From IMG/VR virus record IMGVR_UViG_3300020190_000210, positions 1 to 33,388 of that record: a stretch of 33,388 nucleotides of DNA; one strand, 5' to 3'. Below, in pieces: positions 6,283 through 16,072 of this stretch; the first letter of the stretch is position 1, and the number at the start of each line of letters is the position of its first letter. Position numbers and translations under genes: made by a program. The notes below the pieces were generated by a model. The model was not told the origin of the DNA. It saw only the letters and a program-made list of their open reading frames with translations, and made no database searches. Source of the stretch: a virus.

Positions 6283-8856
6283 ATGGCAAATAGCAATACA
6301 TATATAGCCGGTCTTCAACCAGGTGGTACTGAAGTGAGTACATTGAGCCAAGTACAATCAAATGGATTGTTACTGCCTGTACCTACAGGTCGGTATATAG
6401 ACACAAGAGCTCCCGGTAAATTAGAAATATTATTTAACACTGGAAATAACAGCGAAGTACTTTATAGCAAAAATAAACCACAAGATCTTTATTTAAAAGG
6501 ACTTGTACAGTCTCAATTGGCTCCTCCTTTTTATGTTAATCCAAATCAAGGACAAAGACAAAAAATAGGCACTAATCGTATATTTCCAGTAGAAGCTGCT
6601 TTAAGAGATACTACTAGAGTAACGCGATTTTTAGGTACAGGTAAAGGCGTTGGATTTTTAACTAAACAGATTATTTTACAAGGTTTTCAAACATTTGATG
6701 AAACTAAAGTGTATAATCCTGCCAGTCCAATATTAGCCGCTTTTTGGCCAGCAACATTTGGTTTATTAAATAGACCACAAAGATTTATTGATACCAGTAA
6801 TCTAATAGGAGGATTGGTAGGCGCAACAGGTTTAGGTGGAATTATAAGTACAGTCGGTAGTTTTTTTGGAGCAACTGCTGGTAATCCACCTCCACCAAGA
6901 AGTTCAGTAGCTAGCGCCGACAGCGAACCAAAATCTGGACTGGGTGGATTTTTTAATATTGGTGGTATATTTGGAGGTGGAGATAGAAGTGATAAAGTTT
7001 TACCTATTATAGGACAAGATGGTGCTAAGGGTCTCATAAGAGGTAATACGGCAACAAATGCTTATAACGGTCCTCGGTATTCAACATTATTACCGCCGCC
7101 AAGTGGTGGATTTTTTGGTAATTTATTAAAAGCAGCTGGATCATTTTTAAAGAATAATACTTTGTTAGGAGGTTTACTTCCACCAACTCAACCAATTGCT
7201 GGTTTAAAATATCGTGCCGATGAAAACACATATCAATATATGTTATTATCGGATAGATGGAGTGCTTTTGTTACACAAGCTACTGATAACGATCCAAATT
7301 TAAGTGCAGGCGTTAATCAAGGCAATTATTTACTTTATACAGGTACTCAATCAACATCCAAAGGCGGTTTTTTTGGTACATTGTTAAAGGGTTTAGGATT
7401 TAATACTAAAAGTGTAACTAACGCCGGTTCGGTCGCAATTAGATTTTATAATGGTGGTAATTCAAATAATAAACTAAGATTGTATGTTAGTAACAATAAC
7501 AGTGGTAGAACTAATAGCAAACTTACAACCAAATTTGATACTACCAACAATGTAGGCAAACTTGATTTGACGGATACCAGTAAAATTACTCAAGAAAGCA
7601 TAGATTCAGTAAATGAGGGTAATATTTCCAATGGAAATAATCGTTATGGAGATGTTGTTAAAGTAACACCTGATTACGAATATAGTGATCAATTAACTAA
7701 TTATACAATTTTTTCCGATCAAAAACTCTCACAAAATTATAAAACTACTTTTACCGATAAAACTTCACAGTTAGTTACAGAGTTAAAAAATATATTTGAA
7801 TCTACTCAAACCGATGTCAGCAAGGCAGGATATAGTTATTCAATGGCATTAGGTAAACCACAACAATTTTTAGATGATGATATCGGATTTAATTATATAG
7901 CAAAGGTAAAGTCTGCTAGAAGTAAAACTACACCGGCTAACGATCCAAATAGCTTAACCTATCAAGGTAAATTTAGAAAAAATCAAGATGTCATAAAATA
8001 TCCAAGCAGATTGGGTCAGAAGAAAGATAAAGACAGATTCATCAGACCAACAAATGATACCGATTATGTAAATTCGTTGGGTGTAATGAACGATACTGAA
8101 TTTACAAATTTATACGATTCAAAAGAAAAATGGAATGGATTGGGCCCTGACTTTATAAAGTTTTATTTTTACGATATTGTAAATAATAGATTTATACCTT
8201 TTAACGCTACTATAAAAGGAATACAAGAAAACAATACTGCAAACTGGGAACCTGTTGAATATTTAGGTCGTCCTGATAAATTATATTACTATAAGAATTT
8301 TTCTAGAGACTTAAATCTTAGTTTTAAAGTTGTAGCACATAGTGTCAATGAATTGATGCCAATGTGGCAAAGAATTAATTATTTAGTAGGATTAACCCGT
8401 CCCGCTAATTATACATCAACTACAAATGGAGGATTTATGATACCGTCTATGGTTCAATTAACACTCGGCGATTTTTATAAAAAACATTTTGTTGTAATTA
8501 CCAGTGCAAACATAACAATACCAGACGACGCTTCGTGGGAATTGTTAAATGAAGATTATATAAAGAATAATCTGTGGAGTTTTAATGTTGGTAGGATATA
8601 TAAAGATATGAAAGGAAAAGTAGCTCAATTTCCAAGAGAAGCTGACATTAGCTTGCAAATGTTTATTATGGAAAAAGATAGAGCAAAAACTGGAAGAGCT
8701 CTTTGGGGAGATGCGCCTGTTAAAACATTTAGTGCTACCGATGTTGATCAAGAAGGAGTGCTTGCAATTGATAATTACGGTGACAAATCTACTGATATTA
8801 AAGAAAATTCATTCTCATTAAATATGAGATATGACACTGATGTACAAGGTCAATAA
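6283..8856 (+). CDS. Baseplate protein, gp48/gp54-like C-terminal domain
   Basis: The 857-residue protein begins MANSNTYIAGLQPGGTEVST and is separated from the tape measure by 17 bases. Its C-terminal third (roughly residues 630-800) resembles baseplate tube-initiator or tube-cap proteins: a hydrophobic segment IKFYFYDIVNNRFIPFNATI, a NFSRDLNLSFKVVAHSVNEL segment, LVGLTRPANY, then FMIPSMVQLTLGDFY and a 'SANITIPDDASWE' motif. The central region (about 180-390) is rich in glycine and phenylalanine, with three GGFF-containing copies near residues 221, 275 and 361. Position between the tape measure and the LysM protein agrees with a baseplate-centre role. It is far longer than T4 gp48 or gp54, so the identification applies to the C-terminal domain and the rest is unassigned. 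Confidence 0.6.
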   Translation: MANSNTYIAGLQPGGTEVSTLSQVQSNGLLLPVPTGRYIDTRAPGKLEILFNTGNNSEVLYSKNKPQDLYLKGLVQSQLAPPFYVNPNQGQRQKIGTNRIFPVEAALRDTTRVTRFLGTGKGVGFLTKQIILQGFQTFDETKVYNPASPILAAFWPATFGLLNRPQRFIDTSNLIGGLVGATGLGGIISTVGSFFGATAGNPPPPRSSVASADSEPKSGLGGFFNIGGIFGGGDRSDKVLPIIGQDGAKGLIRGNTATNAYNGPRYSTLLPPPSGGFFGNLLKAAGSFLKNNTLLGGLLPPTQPIAGLKYRADENTYQYMLLSDRWSAFVTQATDNDPNLSAGVNQGNYLLYTGTQSTSKGGFFGTLLKGLGFNTKSVTNAGSVAIRFYNGGNSNNKLRLYVSNNNSGRTNSKLTTKFDTTNNVGKLDLTDTSKITQESIDSVNEGNISNGNNRYGDVVKVTPDYEYSDQLTNYTIFSDQKLSQNYKTTFTDKTSQLVTELKNIFESTQTDVSKAGYSYSMALGKPQQFLDDDIGFNYIAKVKSARSKTTPANDPNSLTYQGKFRKNQDVIKYPSRLGQKKDKDRFIRPTNDTDYVNSLGVMNDTEFTNLYDSKEKWNGLGPDFIKFYFYDIVNNRFIPFNATIKGIQENNTANWEPVEYLGRPDKLYYYKNFSRDLNLSFKVVAHSVNELMPMWQRINYLVGLTRPANYTSTTNGGFMIPSMVQLTLGDFYKKHFVVITSANITIPDDASWELLNEDYIKNNLWSFNVGRIYKDMKGKVAQFPREADISLQMFIMEKDRAKTGRALWGDAPVKTFSATDVDQEGVLAIDNYGDKSTDIKENSFSLNMRYDTDVQGQ

Positions 8857-8858
8857 AC

Positions 8859-9152
8859 ATGAGATATCAATTTACACCAACCGAAAAACGTTACGATGGT
8901 AAAATTGTTTATAAAACAACATTTTATCCAACTATACCGGAAAGTGAAGATGACATTTACGTCACTATATCGGAAGATAATTATCTAGATTCGATTGCAA
9001 AAAAATATTATGGCGATGAAAGTTATTGGTGGGTTATAGCTGTTGCTAACAATATATCGGATGGAAAGTTATCGGTCAAAGCTGAAAAACAATTAAGAAT
9101 TCCAGGCAATTTATCTTTAATATTGCAAAATTTAAAACAGATTAATAGTTAA
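8859..9152 (+). CDS. LysM/gp53-like small baseplate protein
   Basis: The 97-residue protein holds a LysM-like core at about residues 37-90: ISEDNYLDSIAKKYYGDESY followed by WWVIAVANNISDGKL and a C-terminal RIPG. The 'Y-Y-G-D-x-x-Y-W-W-V-I-A-x-x-N' pattern is characteristic of LysM domains in myovirus baseplate wedge proteins such as T4 gp53 and in P2 gpX-like tail proteins, where it works as a structural clip rather than a free peptidoglycan binder. Its ATG lies two bases beyond the previous stop codon, and the next gene begins five bases after its stop, so all three are translationally linked. It is shorter than T4 gp53, containing little beyond the LysM module. Confidence 0.75.
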   Translation: MRYQFTPTEKRYDGKIVYKTTFYPTIPESEDDIYVTISEDNYLDSIAKKYYGDESYWWVIAVANNISDGKLSVKAEKQLRIPGNLSLILQNLKQINS

Positions 9153-9157
9153 GTTAT

Positions 9158-12046
9158 ATGGCAAACGAACCGGAAATAGAAGAAGCGCCACAGTGGTGGG
9201 AAGTACAAAATATTCCAGTAGCACTTGTAAGAGAATTACGAAGAAGAAAAAATTCAAATAATATTGGAATGGAGTTTCCTACACCAGGCAGTCCGTCTTC
9301 ATTAACATATAACTTTTTTAAAAATCATTCAAAATATAAAGGGCCTATGACACCGTGGGTTCGTATATTTTCAAACGGCACCGGATTGGCTGGAAATGGA
9401 CTTGTTCCTCGTTCTAGAATTTTAGATAAAAACGGCAAAGAAAAAGAATATAAAGGTTTTATAATGTTTCCTGGCGAGGGATTTTATGACGCATTTGGAT
9501 ATAGACAAGAAGGAAATATTCTAAAACAAAGCAAAGCAATTATCGGTTATGAGGCAGATGGTACACCCCATTATATAGACCCATCATATAGATCACAATA
9601 TGTGACTCAATGGCCTAGTAATTATTTAGCTGCTGAAACAAAAAACGGGCAAACCGAATATGTTGAAAAATTTTCTTCACAAAAAACTCAAGTATCACCG
9701 ATATTACCACCGCCAGCTTTGGAAAGTGTTGAAATTAAAACGAGTAAAGATATGTTGGCATTTGGCAGTTTTAAGTTCAAATGTTTTAGTCTAGCTCAAG
9801 TGGAATATTTAGCTCCATTTTTCCTTACACCGAGAATAAATGTATTTATTGAAATAGGATGGAATCTCTTCAATGTAGAATCACTAATAAATTTAAATGA
9901 TGAACAAGAATGTTGGAATTTAATACAAACACCACAGACTGTAGTAGATAGATGGTACAAGTCTTACGGTAATTATGGATGTATTACCGGTATAATTACA
10001 AAGTATGATTTTTCTACTCAAGACGGCATGATATATAGTTGCAATGTTGAATTAACATCTCGTCAAGCTTTATATGCAGGTATGCCTGCAGAAAACAATG
10101 TAAGTACTACTACATCCACTACAAAAGATAAAAGTGGACAGGATGTTCCAAATGGAACCAAAGAATATACGGGGTTAAAAACATTTATTAAAACCGCGTT
10201 TCCTAAAATAAGGGAAGCTGTACTTCGTAGAAAAAATTTCATGGATTATGTTGCTTCTACAGTAGGCGGAACAAAATTAAATGATGGTTATGAAGGTGAA
10301 GTAATAAATCATGTTACAAAAAGTACATTTTATGGTGGTAAAATTGAAAACAGAGTGTTCATAGGAAGAACAAATGTTCCCGACATTTACAAACGAGCTG
10401 CAATACCAGACGGTGATAATTTCATTCCATATAGTTCTCCACCTGGTGTAAAAGCAATTTCTTTTTTAAACGATAAAGATTTTGATAGCAAAAACAATGA
10501 TGATGTTTGGATTCAATTGGATTTTTTATTTGAAGTTGTAAATAAATTTTGTTCGGTTGAAAAAAATAAAACATTTACAATTGATGTAGATAAGATAATT
10601 AATGCACATCCAAATCTTGTCTCCTGTGACCCAAATGTTTTAATACCGAATGGTATTGCTCCAAAGTTTAATATTGGAAGAATCGCACCTTCTCCTGAAG
10701 TCGTAAAATCTTTAAACGAAGAAACTACTGATAATGATACTAGACAAGAAGCTGAAAAAAAAATATCCACATTAAACGGGTATGTACCACAAGAGAGTAT
10801 AAACGATCCATTTTTTTCTTCGAAATACGATCTTGAAGTGGATAATTCCAGTCAAATATTTAAAGCTGCTAAAAAAGTAGAAACTGTGTTTAAAACTACG
10901 GGTGCGTATAGAGATAATTTAGATACAATCATAAATCGTTTATATTATGATATAGGCGTTGAAGCTGGAATGAATATTTCTGAAAATGATCCACAAACAA
11001 ATATTTCTTTTCCGTTTATTTTTGATAAGACTGTTAATTTATCAGGTGACAAACTTATATTAATAGATCCAGCAAAAGGAAGGCCTGATGTAGTTCAAAG
11101 AACTTTTGAAAAATATAAATTTGGAAATCTTAAAAACATATATGTAAAACATAAAAAAATAATGGAAATTAGTGAAAGTTCTGAAGTAACTACACTTCAA
11201 CAATTTGCTACTGCAATTTTAAATCTAATTAATGATGCTGTAGACGGTTTTTGGAAATTTCAAGTTTCTCAATCAGATGACGGTGGATTGTCAATTGTAG
11301 ATAACAACTATGCTAATTTAGGTGAAAAAGCACCTACATTAAGTAAAGTATATGTTTTTGATATCGCAAGTACTGAATCTTTTATTAAATCTGTATCATT
11401 AAATACGTCTCTTACATCCGAACAAGCGACTCTCACATTATTTCAAGCAGGTCAAAATAAACCGATTGATAGTGATACAAGTATGTCTGCTAGAAATTCT
11501 AGTCAACCCGCAATTGCATATATTGACAGATTAGAAAAATTTAATCCATCTGAAGATGGCACAGGTGAAAGTAATGAAGTACCTTCAAAAAGCGAAATAA
11601 CAGTAGATCAAAATCCGTTAATTGCTGGTATACAAACTTACGGTAAATCTGATAACGTTTTAATGGTTACCAGCGCTTATGTTAAAGATGGACAAAAACC
11701 AGAGGACGCTGATAAAAATTATAAGCAACTTAATTTACCACCTGATTTAAAAGACAAATTGTCACAAATTATAGATGACGGCGATGTAGAAGGCAATTTA
11801 CCACTTTATAGTGGAATTTCACCTAACTTCCAAATAACAGTAACTTTTGACGGTATATTTGGATTTAGAATGTTTCAACATTTTGGAATTACAAATTTAC
11901 CAAAACCATATATACCGGAAAATGTCATATTTATGATAACGGATGTCACACATAATATAACTGAAGGTGGTGGTAAATGGGAAACTGTAGTCGGTTGTCT
12001 AGCTAGATGTGTGGCTGGGCAAAATATTGAACTTGTACCAATTTGA
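9158..12046 (+). CDS. Baseplate hub protein, gp27-like
   Basis: A 962-residue structural protein. The region 185-300 (VEIKTSKDMLAFGSFKFKCF, PFFLTPRINVFIEIGW, then GCITGIITKYDFSTQDGMIY) reads like the hub fold that adapts sixfold tube to threefold spike. The C-terminal segment includes NFQITVTFDGIFGFRMFQHF, then VIFMITDVTHNITEGGGKWE and a final 'TVVGCLARC', matching the 'TGxxHxIxxgxWxT' end of many hub proteins. Neighbours are the LysM protein upstream and a small unknown protein whose ATG follows one base after this stop, supporting a baseplate operon. It is more than twice as long as T4 gp27, with long insertions, so extra functions such as spike or fibre attachment are possible. Confidence 0.6.
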   Translation: MANEPEIEEAPQWWEVQNIPVALVRELRRRKNSNNIGMEFPTPGSPSSLTYNFFKNHSKYKGPMTPWVRIFSNGTGLAGNGLVPRSRILDKNGKEKEYKGFIMFPGEGFYDAFGYRQEGNILKQSKAIIGYEADGTPHYIDPSYRSQYVTQWPSNYLAAETKNGQTEYVEKFSSQKTQVSPILPPPALESVEIKTSKDMLAFGSFKFKCFSLAQVEYLAPFFLTPRINVFIEIGWNLFNVESLINLNDEQECWNLIQTPQTVVDRWYKSYGNYGCITGIITKYDFSTQDGMIYSCNVELTSRQALYAGMPAENNVSTTTSTTKDKSGQDVPNGTKEYTGLKTFIKTAFPKIREAVLRRKNFMDYVASTVGGTKLNDGYEGEVINHVTKSTFYGGKIENRVFIGRTNVPDIYKRAAIPDGDNFIPYSSPPGVKAISFLNDKDFDSKNNDDVWIQLDFLFEVVNKFCSVEKNKTFTIDVDKIINAHPNLVSCDPNVLIPNGIAPKFNIGRIAPSPEVVKSLNEETTDNDTRQEAEKKISTLNGYVPQESINDPFFSSKYDLEVDNSSQIFKAAKKVETVFKTTGAYRDNLDTIINRLYYDIGVEAGMNISENDPQTNISFPFIFDKTVNLSGDKLILIDPAKGRPDVVQRTFEKYKFGNLKNIYVKHKKIMEISESSEVTTLQQFATAILNLINDAVDGFWKFQVSQSDDGGLSIVDNNYANLGEKAPTLSKVYVFDIASTESFIKSVSLNTSLTSEQATLTLFQAGQNKPIDSDTSMSARNSSQPAIAYIDRLEKFNPSEDGTGESNEVPSKSEITVDQNPLIAGIQTYGKSDNVLMVTSAYVKDGQKPEDADKNYKQLNLPPDLKDKLSQIIDDGDVEGNLPLYSGISPNFQITVTFDGIFGFRMFQHFGITNLPKPYIPENVIFMITDVTHNITEGGGKWETVVGCLARCVAGQNIELVPI

Positions 12047-12047
12047 T

Positions 12048-12431
12048 ATGAAAGATACACCGGATAATGTCAAGGTTAAGTTAGATTTAGGTACTTTTAA
12101 TCTAAATCTACCTATAGCATTTTTGCCAAAACCTACACAAAATGATTATAAAATTGGATATGTTGACAGATACGTTGTAGGAAGAATAAATTCAAATGAA
12201 ATAATAGAAGTGTCAAAAGACAATTACAATTTAGTTTCTACATTGCTTTATAAAAGAATTAAATTCAAATGGAAAATTGTAGGTACACTAAATAACAAAT
12301 ACGAAGGCAAAATGTTGACACAACAAGGAGTTATAGATTTTAATCGCAAACAGATTAATGACATAGATAAAGAAATTCCAGGTGTCAAAGATATTTTTAC
12401 AAATTATACTCAATTTTATAAACCAAGTTGA
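12048..12431 (+). CDS. Unknown protein, last gene of baseplate operon
   Basis: I do not recognise this 127-residue protein. The start at 12048 (MKDTPDNVKVKLDLGTFNLN) is chosen because it follows the hub stop by a single base; an in-frame ATG at 12009 would overlap the hub gene and adds an unconvincing leader. The predicted product is beta-rich at the N-terminus with a short Pro-rich loop (IAFLPKPTQND) and helical towards the C-terminus (VIDFNRKQINDIDKEIPGVK). It has no signal peptide or membrane segment. The tight coupling to the hub gene suggests a virion or baseplate assembly role. Its stop codon overlaps the -35 element of the next promoter. Confidence 0.7.
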   Translation: MKDTPDNVKVKLDLGTFNLNLPIAFLPKPTQNDYKIGYVDRYVVGRINSNEIIEVSKDNYNLVSTLLYKRIKFKWKIVGTLNNKYEGKMLTQQGVIDFNRKQINDIDKEIPGVKDIFTNYTQFYKPS

Positions 12432-12456
12432 CAAATTTGTTTTTTTGAGTTATAGT
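12428..12456 (+). promoter_or_regulatory. Sigma70-like promoter for the Pol A-like gene
   Basis: TTGACA at 12428-12433 and TATAGT at 12451-12456 are separated by 17 bases. The -10 box ends six bases before the GTG start at 12463, so transcription should begin at the start codon itself and the mRNA would be leaderless. Confidence 0.75.
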
Positions 12457-12462
12457 TAGTAT

Positions 12463-13743
12463 GTGCAGTTTTCCAAGAAAATATATTTAAAGTTTATTAT
12501 ACAAGACAATAATCGTCATAACATATGTAATAAACCTATTGCTGCATTTGTATACGATTATCATTCGGGAGATAAACACTATTACAACTTTGAACATAAA
12601 GATTTACCTCAAGATATATCATTTGATAAATTCAAAAAGTCTTTGAGTGGTAAAAGTGTTTATGTTAATAATAAAAAGACTTACAAGTATTGGTTAAATT
12701 GTGATTTGTATGATGTCAACTTGTTTGGTTTTATAAAGAATAATGAAACATTGTCGGAACCGAATAATACTTGTAAAAATACATTTTCAATATCACATAA
12801 TAATCTAAAAGACTTTAATTTGATTGTACCTTATGTGGTACATCAAAATGTGTTTGATAATGAAGTAGAACAAATAAAAGAGTTAGGTAAAGAAAAGACT
12901 GACACTTATTGTTATAAATTCTTTAATAATATCATCAGTGAAACTCTGTATAAAGTTGAAAAAAATGGTATAAAGATTGATAATGAAATATACAGCAAGT
13001 ACTTTGAAGCACGAACCACCAACGGATTTGTATATACCGATTATCACATTTACAATCCAACTGGTAGACCAAGTAATTGTTATGATGGTATAAATTATGT
13101 AGCACTAAAGAGAGATGATGGTTCTAGAGCTAGTTTTGTATCTAGATACGAAGATGGTTATTTATTGATGGTAGACTTTACCGGATTTCATCCATATATT
13201 GTTGCTAACCTAATTGATTATAAAGTTCCTGAAAAAGAGACGATTTATGAACATTTAGCTAAACAATATTATGATGTGGATGAAGTGACCTCCGATTTAC
13301 TGGCAAAAAGTAAGAAATTAACAATGGTAAATCTATATGGACAGATACCTAAACAATATTGCGGTATACCATACTTTGCTGAGGTAGAAAAATTAAAAGA
13401 AGAATATTGGAAAAAGTTTGAATCAAAAGGATATGTAACGACTCCTATTTATAAACGAAAGATAACCAATAAACATGTATTAGACGCAAATAAAAATAAA
13501 CTATTTGCATATATTATACAGGCTACTGAGACTGAGTATGGTATTGACAGATTAAACGCTTGTTTAAAGTATGTAAGCGGTAAAGAGATATTACCTATAT
13601 TATATAATTATGATGCTATATTGTTTGATGTAGGTAATGTAGAACAGTCTGAAATAGATGATTTAATCAATATTATTAAGAACAACCGGTTTAAAGTAAA
13701 GGTTTATAAAGGTAAGAATTACAATGATTTAGTAATAGTTTAA
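12463..13743 (+). CDS. Family A DNA polymerase, polymerase domain only
   Basis: The 426-residue protein carries the Pol I-type palm and fingers in order: a TGRPS segment with INYVALKRDDGSRASFV near 205-225, motif A as LLMVDFTGFHPYIVANL with the catalytic Asp at 238, a divergent O-helix LAKSKKLTMVNLYGQI near 282-297, a LFAYIIQATETEYGIDRLN helix, and motif C as YNYDAILFDV with Asp384. No 3'-5' exonuclease domain is present; the N-terminal 170 residues are unassigned. Motif C lacks the usual His before Asp and the Glu after it (NYDA instead of VHDE), and the O-helix lacks the canonical Arg, so it is a divergent member. The start is GTG with no ribosome-binding site, directly at the predicted transcription start. 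A stand-alone polymerase domain implies a separately encoded proofreading nuclease. Confidence 0.8.
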   Translation: MQFSKKIYLKFIIQDNNRHNICNKPIAAFVYDYHSGDKHYYNFEHKDLPQDISFDKFKKSLSGKSVYVNNKKTYKYWLNCDLYDVNLFGFIKNNETLSEPNNTCKNTFSISHNNLKDFNLIVPYVVHQNVFDNEVEQIKELGKEKTDTYCYKFFNNIISETLYKVEKNGIKIDNEIYSKYFEARTTNGFVYTDYHIYNPTGRPSNCYDGINYVALKRDDGSRASFVSRYEDGYLLMVDFTGFHPYIVANLIDYKVPEKETIYEHLAKQYYDVDEVTSDLLAKSKKLTMVNLYGQIPKQYCGIPYFAEVEKLKEEYWKKFESKGYVTTPIYKRKITNKHVLDANKNKLFAYIIQATETEYGIDRLNACLKYVSGKEILPILYNYDAILFDVGNVEQSEIDDLINIIKNNRFKVKVYKGKNYNDLVIV

Positions 13744-13746
13744 TTA

Positions 13747-13754
13747 TATTTATA
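13747..13754 (+). promoter_or_regulatory. TATTTATA octamer before the 765-residue unknown gene
   Basis: TATTTATA, followed by an overlapping TATTTATT, lies upstream of the ATG at 13772. Confidence 0.35.
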
Positions 13755-13771
13755 TTTATTAACTATACTAA

Positions 13772-16069
13772 ATGAACTTTAAATCAGTATTAAACGATGT
13801 TTGTTGCGATTATCGTATAAAAAACGGTACAATAAATCTAAAGAATGAAGATCATGTTTTTGTGCTTCAAGAGTATCTTGAAAAAGCAGGATTTGATATT
13901 GAAACTATTGTAGATAAAACCGCTAAGTTATTTGAAACCGGTAGATTTCCAGAAAGACAAGCTTATAATAAGGATGGTATTTTGGTAACATTTCCAAGCA
14001 AAGAATATCGTGATAGAGCTATAAATAAGGGTACACATTTTGCTGAAAATCCAAAGAAAGCTCAAGCTAATATATTTACACAACCTCCGATTGATATACA
14101 ACCTGAAGAACCAAAAGGAAGTGTACCTGTAGATACTGAGTTGGATAAAGATCTAGAAGATGAAAAAGAAGATGGTTATGAAGATAGAACTCCAAAAGAA
14201 AAAGTAGTTGATGCTCAAGCCGTTGATGCTATATTAACCGGCGAAACACCGTTAGTAAATTATAGTGTAGATGAAGTTAAAAGATATGGCTTTTATAACA
14301 AAGGAATGTTGTGGTATGATACTGAAGGTAATTTAATCGGCGAACAAATATTTGATGAAAAAGTCGGTACAAAAGTCGTTGCAAAAAAAATTAATTCCAA
14401 TTTTTTAAAATTAATTGATGAAACAAAAAGAAATGCTGAAGTATTAGAAACTTTACCACTGTTAAAATGTTTTGGTGTTAATACATACCAAGATTTGGTA
14501 AATTTTGTTACAAGTGGTAATATAGATAAATACGATTTTACCGATAAAGGTAAAATGTGGCTTAAAAAGGTTATTTCAAATTTAAATGACGAAGAATCAA
14601 AAAATAGTTTTATAGATTTTTACAATCAGACAGCAGGTACTTCACAAACTCTAAATAATATTACGAATCAACCAGTCACATCGTTTATACATAAAAACAT
14701 AATTAACTATAGAAAAATTTTAAAACAAAAAACTAATACAGATGATGAATCAAAAGCAAATACATCTGATATTATATTAATTTATGGTGGTAGTAAAGAG
14801 GATTTGATTTCTAATTTATCAAAAATAACAAGTGAACAAGATTTGTTAATAAACGACGATGGTACAATTTCATTTAAAAAAAATCCTAGCTTAAAATTCT
14901 CACAAGTTTCTTTGAAAAAGGGAGATGCTAAATTAGGAAAAATTACAAAGAAGTTTTTTTCTATGATCGGAGACAAACCAAATGAAACTCCGATAAAAGA
15001 AATTATAAATGAAGGACTTGTTACAGATTTTTTGACGGGATTAAAAAACAAAATTAATACTGCCGGACAAAATTTGTCTAAAAAAATGTCTAATATTTAT
15101 AATTGGTTTTCTTCAAAAATAAATGCCTTTTATGAAAGTGTTATAACCATATTTCGTTCTATACCGATGAACGAAATAGAACAAGAGGATAAAAATCTAG
15201 AGAAATTTACAGCTGAGTTAGAACAATCAAATATTGACTCTAATCAAAGTATTAAAGAATTATCGGACAATGAAATACCTATAACAAATTGTAATTACTT
15301 AGCAATGACACAATTTTATGATTTTTATAAAAAAATAGGTTTTAAAAATTTAATACAACAATATAAAATTTTGTCAATACTTGAAAAATCAGGTGGGTTT
15401 TCTTTACATATTGGTAAAATAGATGAAAATCATTACAATCAAATTGATTTAGCAATTAAAAAAATATATGATATATTTTATACCGCCGCAAAATCAAAAA
15501 ACTTTTTTAAAATACAAGAATTAAATGAAGCTAAGGAATGTATTTACACCGGTAAAAATATTACTAGAGAACAAATAGAACCTGCTTTAAAGTTGAGAGC
15601 TAATCATATAGCGTTAAGAAAAATAGACGAACTAATAAAAAGTGTTCAAAATAATAGTAAATCTACCGAAATTGATGTGAAAGATTTACCATCATTAGCT
15701 GCTACTTTAAGTGCAGAAGCAGTTTTTGGTGATAACAACACATTGCCTCTTTTTAAATTTACAGGCAGTCAATTAATTGATTTAGGAAATAAACAAAGTT
15801 ATATTACTAAAAAAAGAGAACAGTTTAAAAAGTTGGATATTAAAGATATAAATCTTGGATACATAAACATTTATCCAACACTTAAAGAAGACGCATTGCA
15901 TTTTCAAGTTTATATGTATTTGCTTTTTGATTTGGACGGAGATGAACTAACTTTGAGTCCTATGTATAGCGAAATTGCATTTACTGTTGGTAGTGGAAGT
16001 AAATTTGCTTTTAATATAGAAATGAACGGCGTTGTTTCACATAATGAAATAAAATCTAAATTGAAATAA
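13772..16069 (+). CDS. Large unknown protein with possible nuclease-like core
   Basis: I do not recognise this 765-residue protein. The N-terminus includes GRFPERQAYNKDGILVTFPS and INKGTHFAENPKKAQANIF, followed by an acidic Pro/Glu/Asp-rich linker (about 108-145). The middle has a segment TSDIILIYGG near residues 335-345 and FSQVSLKKGDAKLGKITKKF near 375-395; the order 'SD-hydrophobic strand ... Q-x-S-x-K-K' resembles the core of PD-(D/E)xK nucleases, but this is a weak pattern match. The C-terminal part (about 510-765) is helical then beta-rich, ending FNIEMNGVVSHNEIKSKLK. TATTTATA at 13747-13754 lies upstream and the following small gene starts three bases after the stop. A virion protein is an equally possible role. 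Confidence 0.75.
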   Translation: MNFKSVLNDVCCDYRIKNGTINLKNEDHVFVLQEYLEKAGFDIETIVDKTAKLFETGRFPERQAYNKDGILVTFPSKEYRDRAINKGTHFAENPKKAQANIFTQPPIDIQPEEPKGSVPVDTELDKDLEDEKEDGYEDRTPKEKVVDAQAVDAILTGETPLVNYSVDEVKRYGFYNKGMLWYDTEGNLIGEQIFDEKVGTKVVAKKINSNFLKLIDETKRNAEVLETLPLLKCFGVNTYQDLVNFVTSGNIDKYDFTDKGKMWLKKVISNLNDEESKNSFIDFYNQTAGTSQTLNNITNQPVTSFIHKNIINYRKILKQKTNTDDESKANTSDIILIYGGSKEDLISNLSKITSEQDLLINDDGTISFKKNPSLKFSQVSLKKGDAKLGKITKKFFSMIGDKPNETPIKEIINEGLVTDFLTGLKNKINTAGQNLSKKMSNIYNWFSSKINAFYESVITIFRSIPMNEIEQEDKNLEKFTAELEQSNIDSNQSIKELSDNEIPITNCNYLAMTQFYDFYKKIGFKNLIQQYKILSILEKSGGFSLHIGKIDENHYNQIDLAIKKIYDIFYTAAKSKNFFKIQELNEAKECIYTGKNITREQIEPALKLRANHIALRKIDELIKSVQNNSKSTEIDVKDLPSLAATLSAEAVFGDNNTLPLFKFTGSQLIDLGNKQSYITKKREQFKKLDIKDINLGYINIYPTLKEDALHFQVYMYLLFDLDGDELTLSPMYSEIAFTVGSGSKFAFNIEMNGVVSHNEIKSKLK

Positions 16070-16072
16070 ATC

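Noticed and set aside
12009-12048. Upstream start for the small protein after the hub gene
   Set aside because: It would overlap the hub gene by 38 bases, while ATG 12048 follows the hub stop directly.
327-16069. General reassignment of TAG to an amino acid in this phage
   Set aside because: No TAG interrupts the long structural genes, where recoded phages usually show many; only one in-frame TAG is seen.
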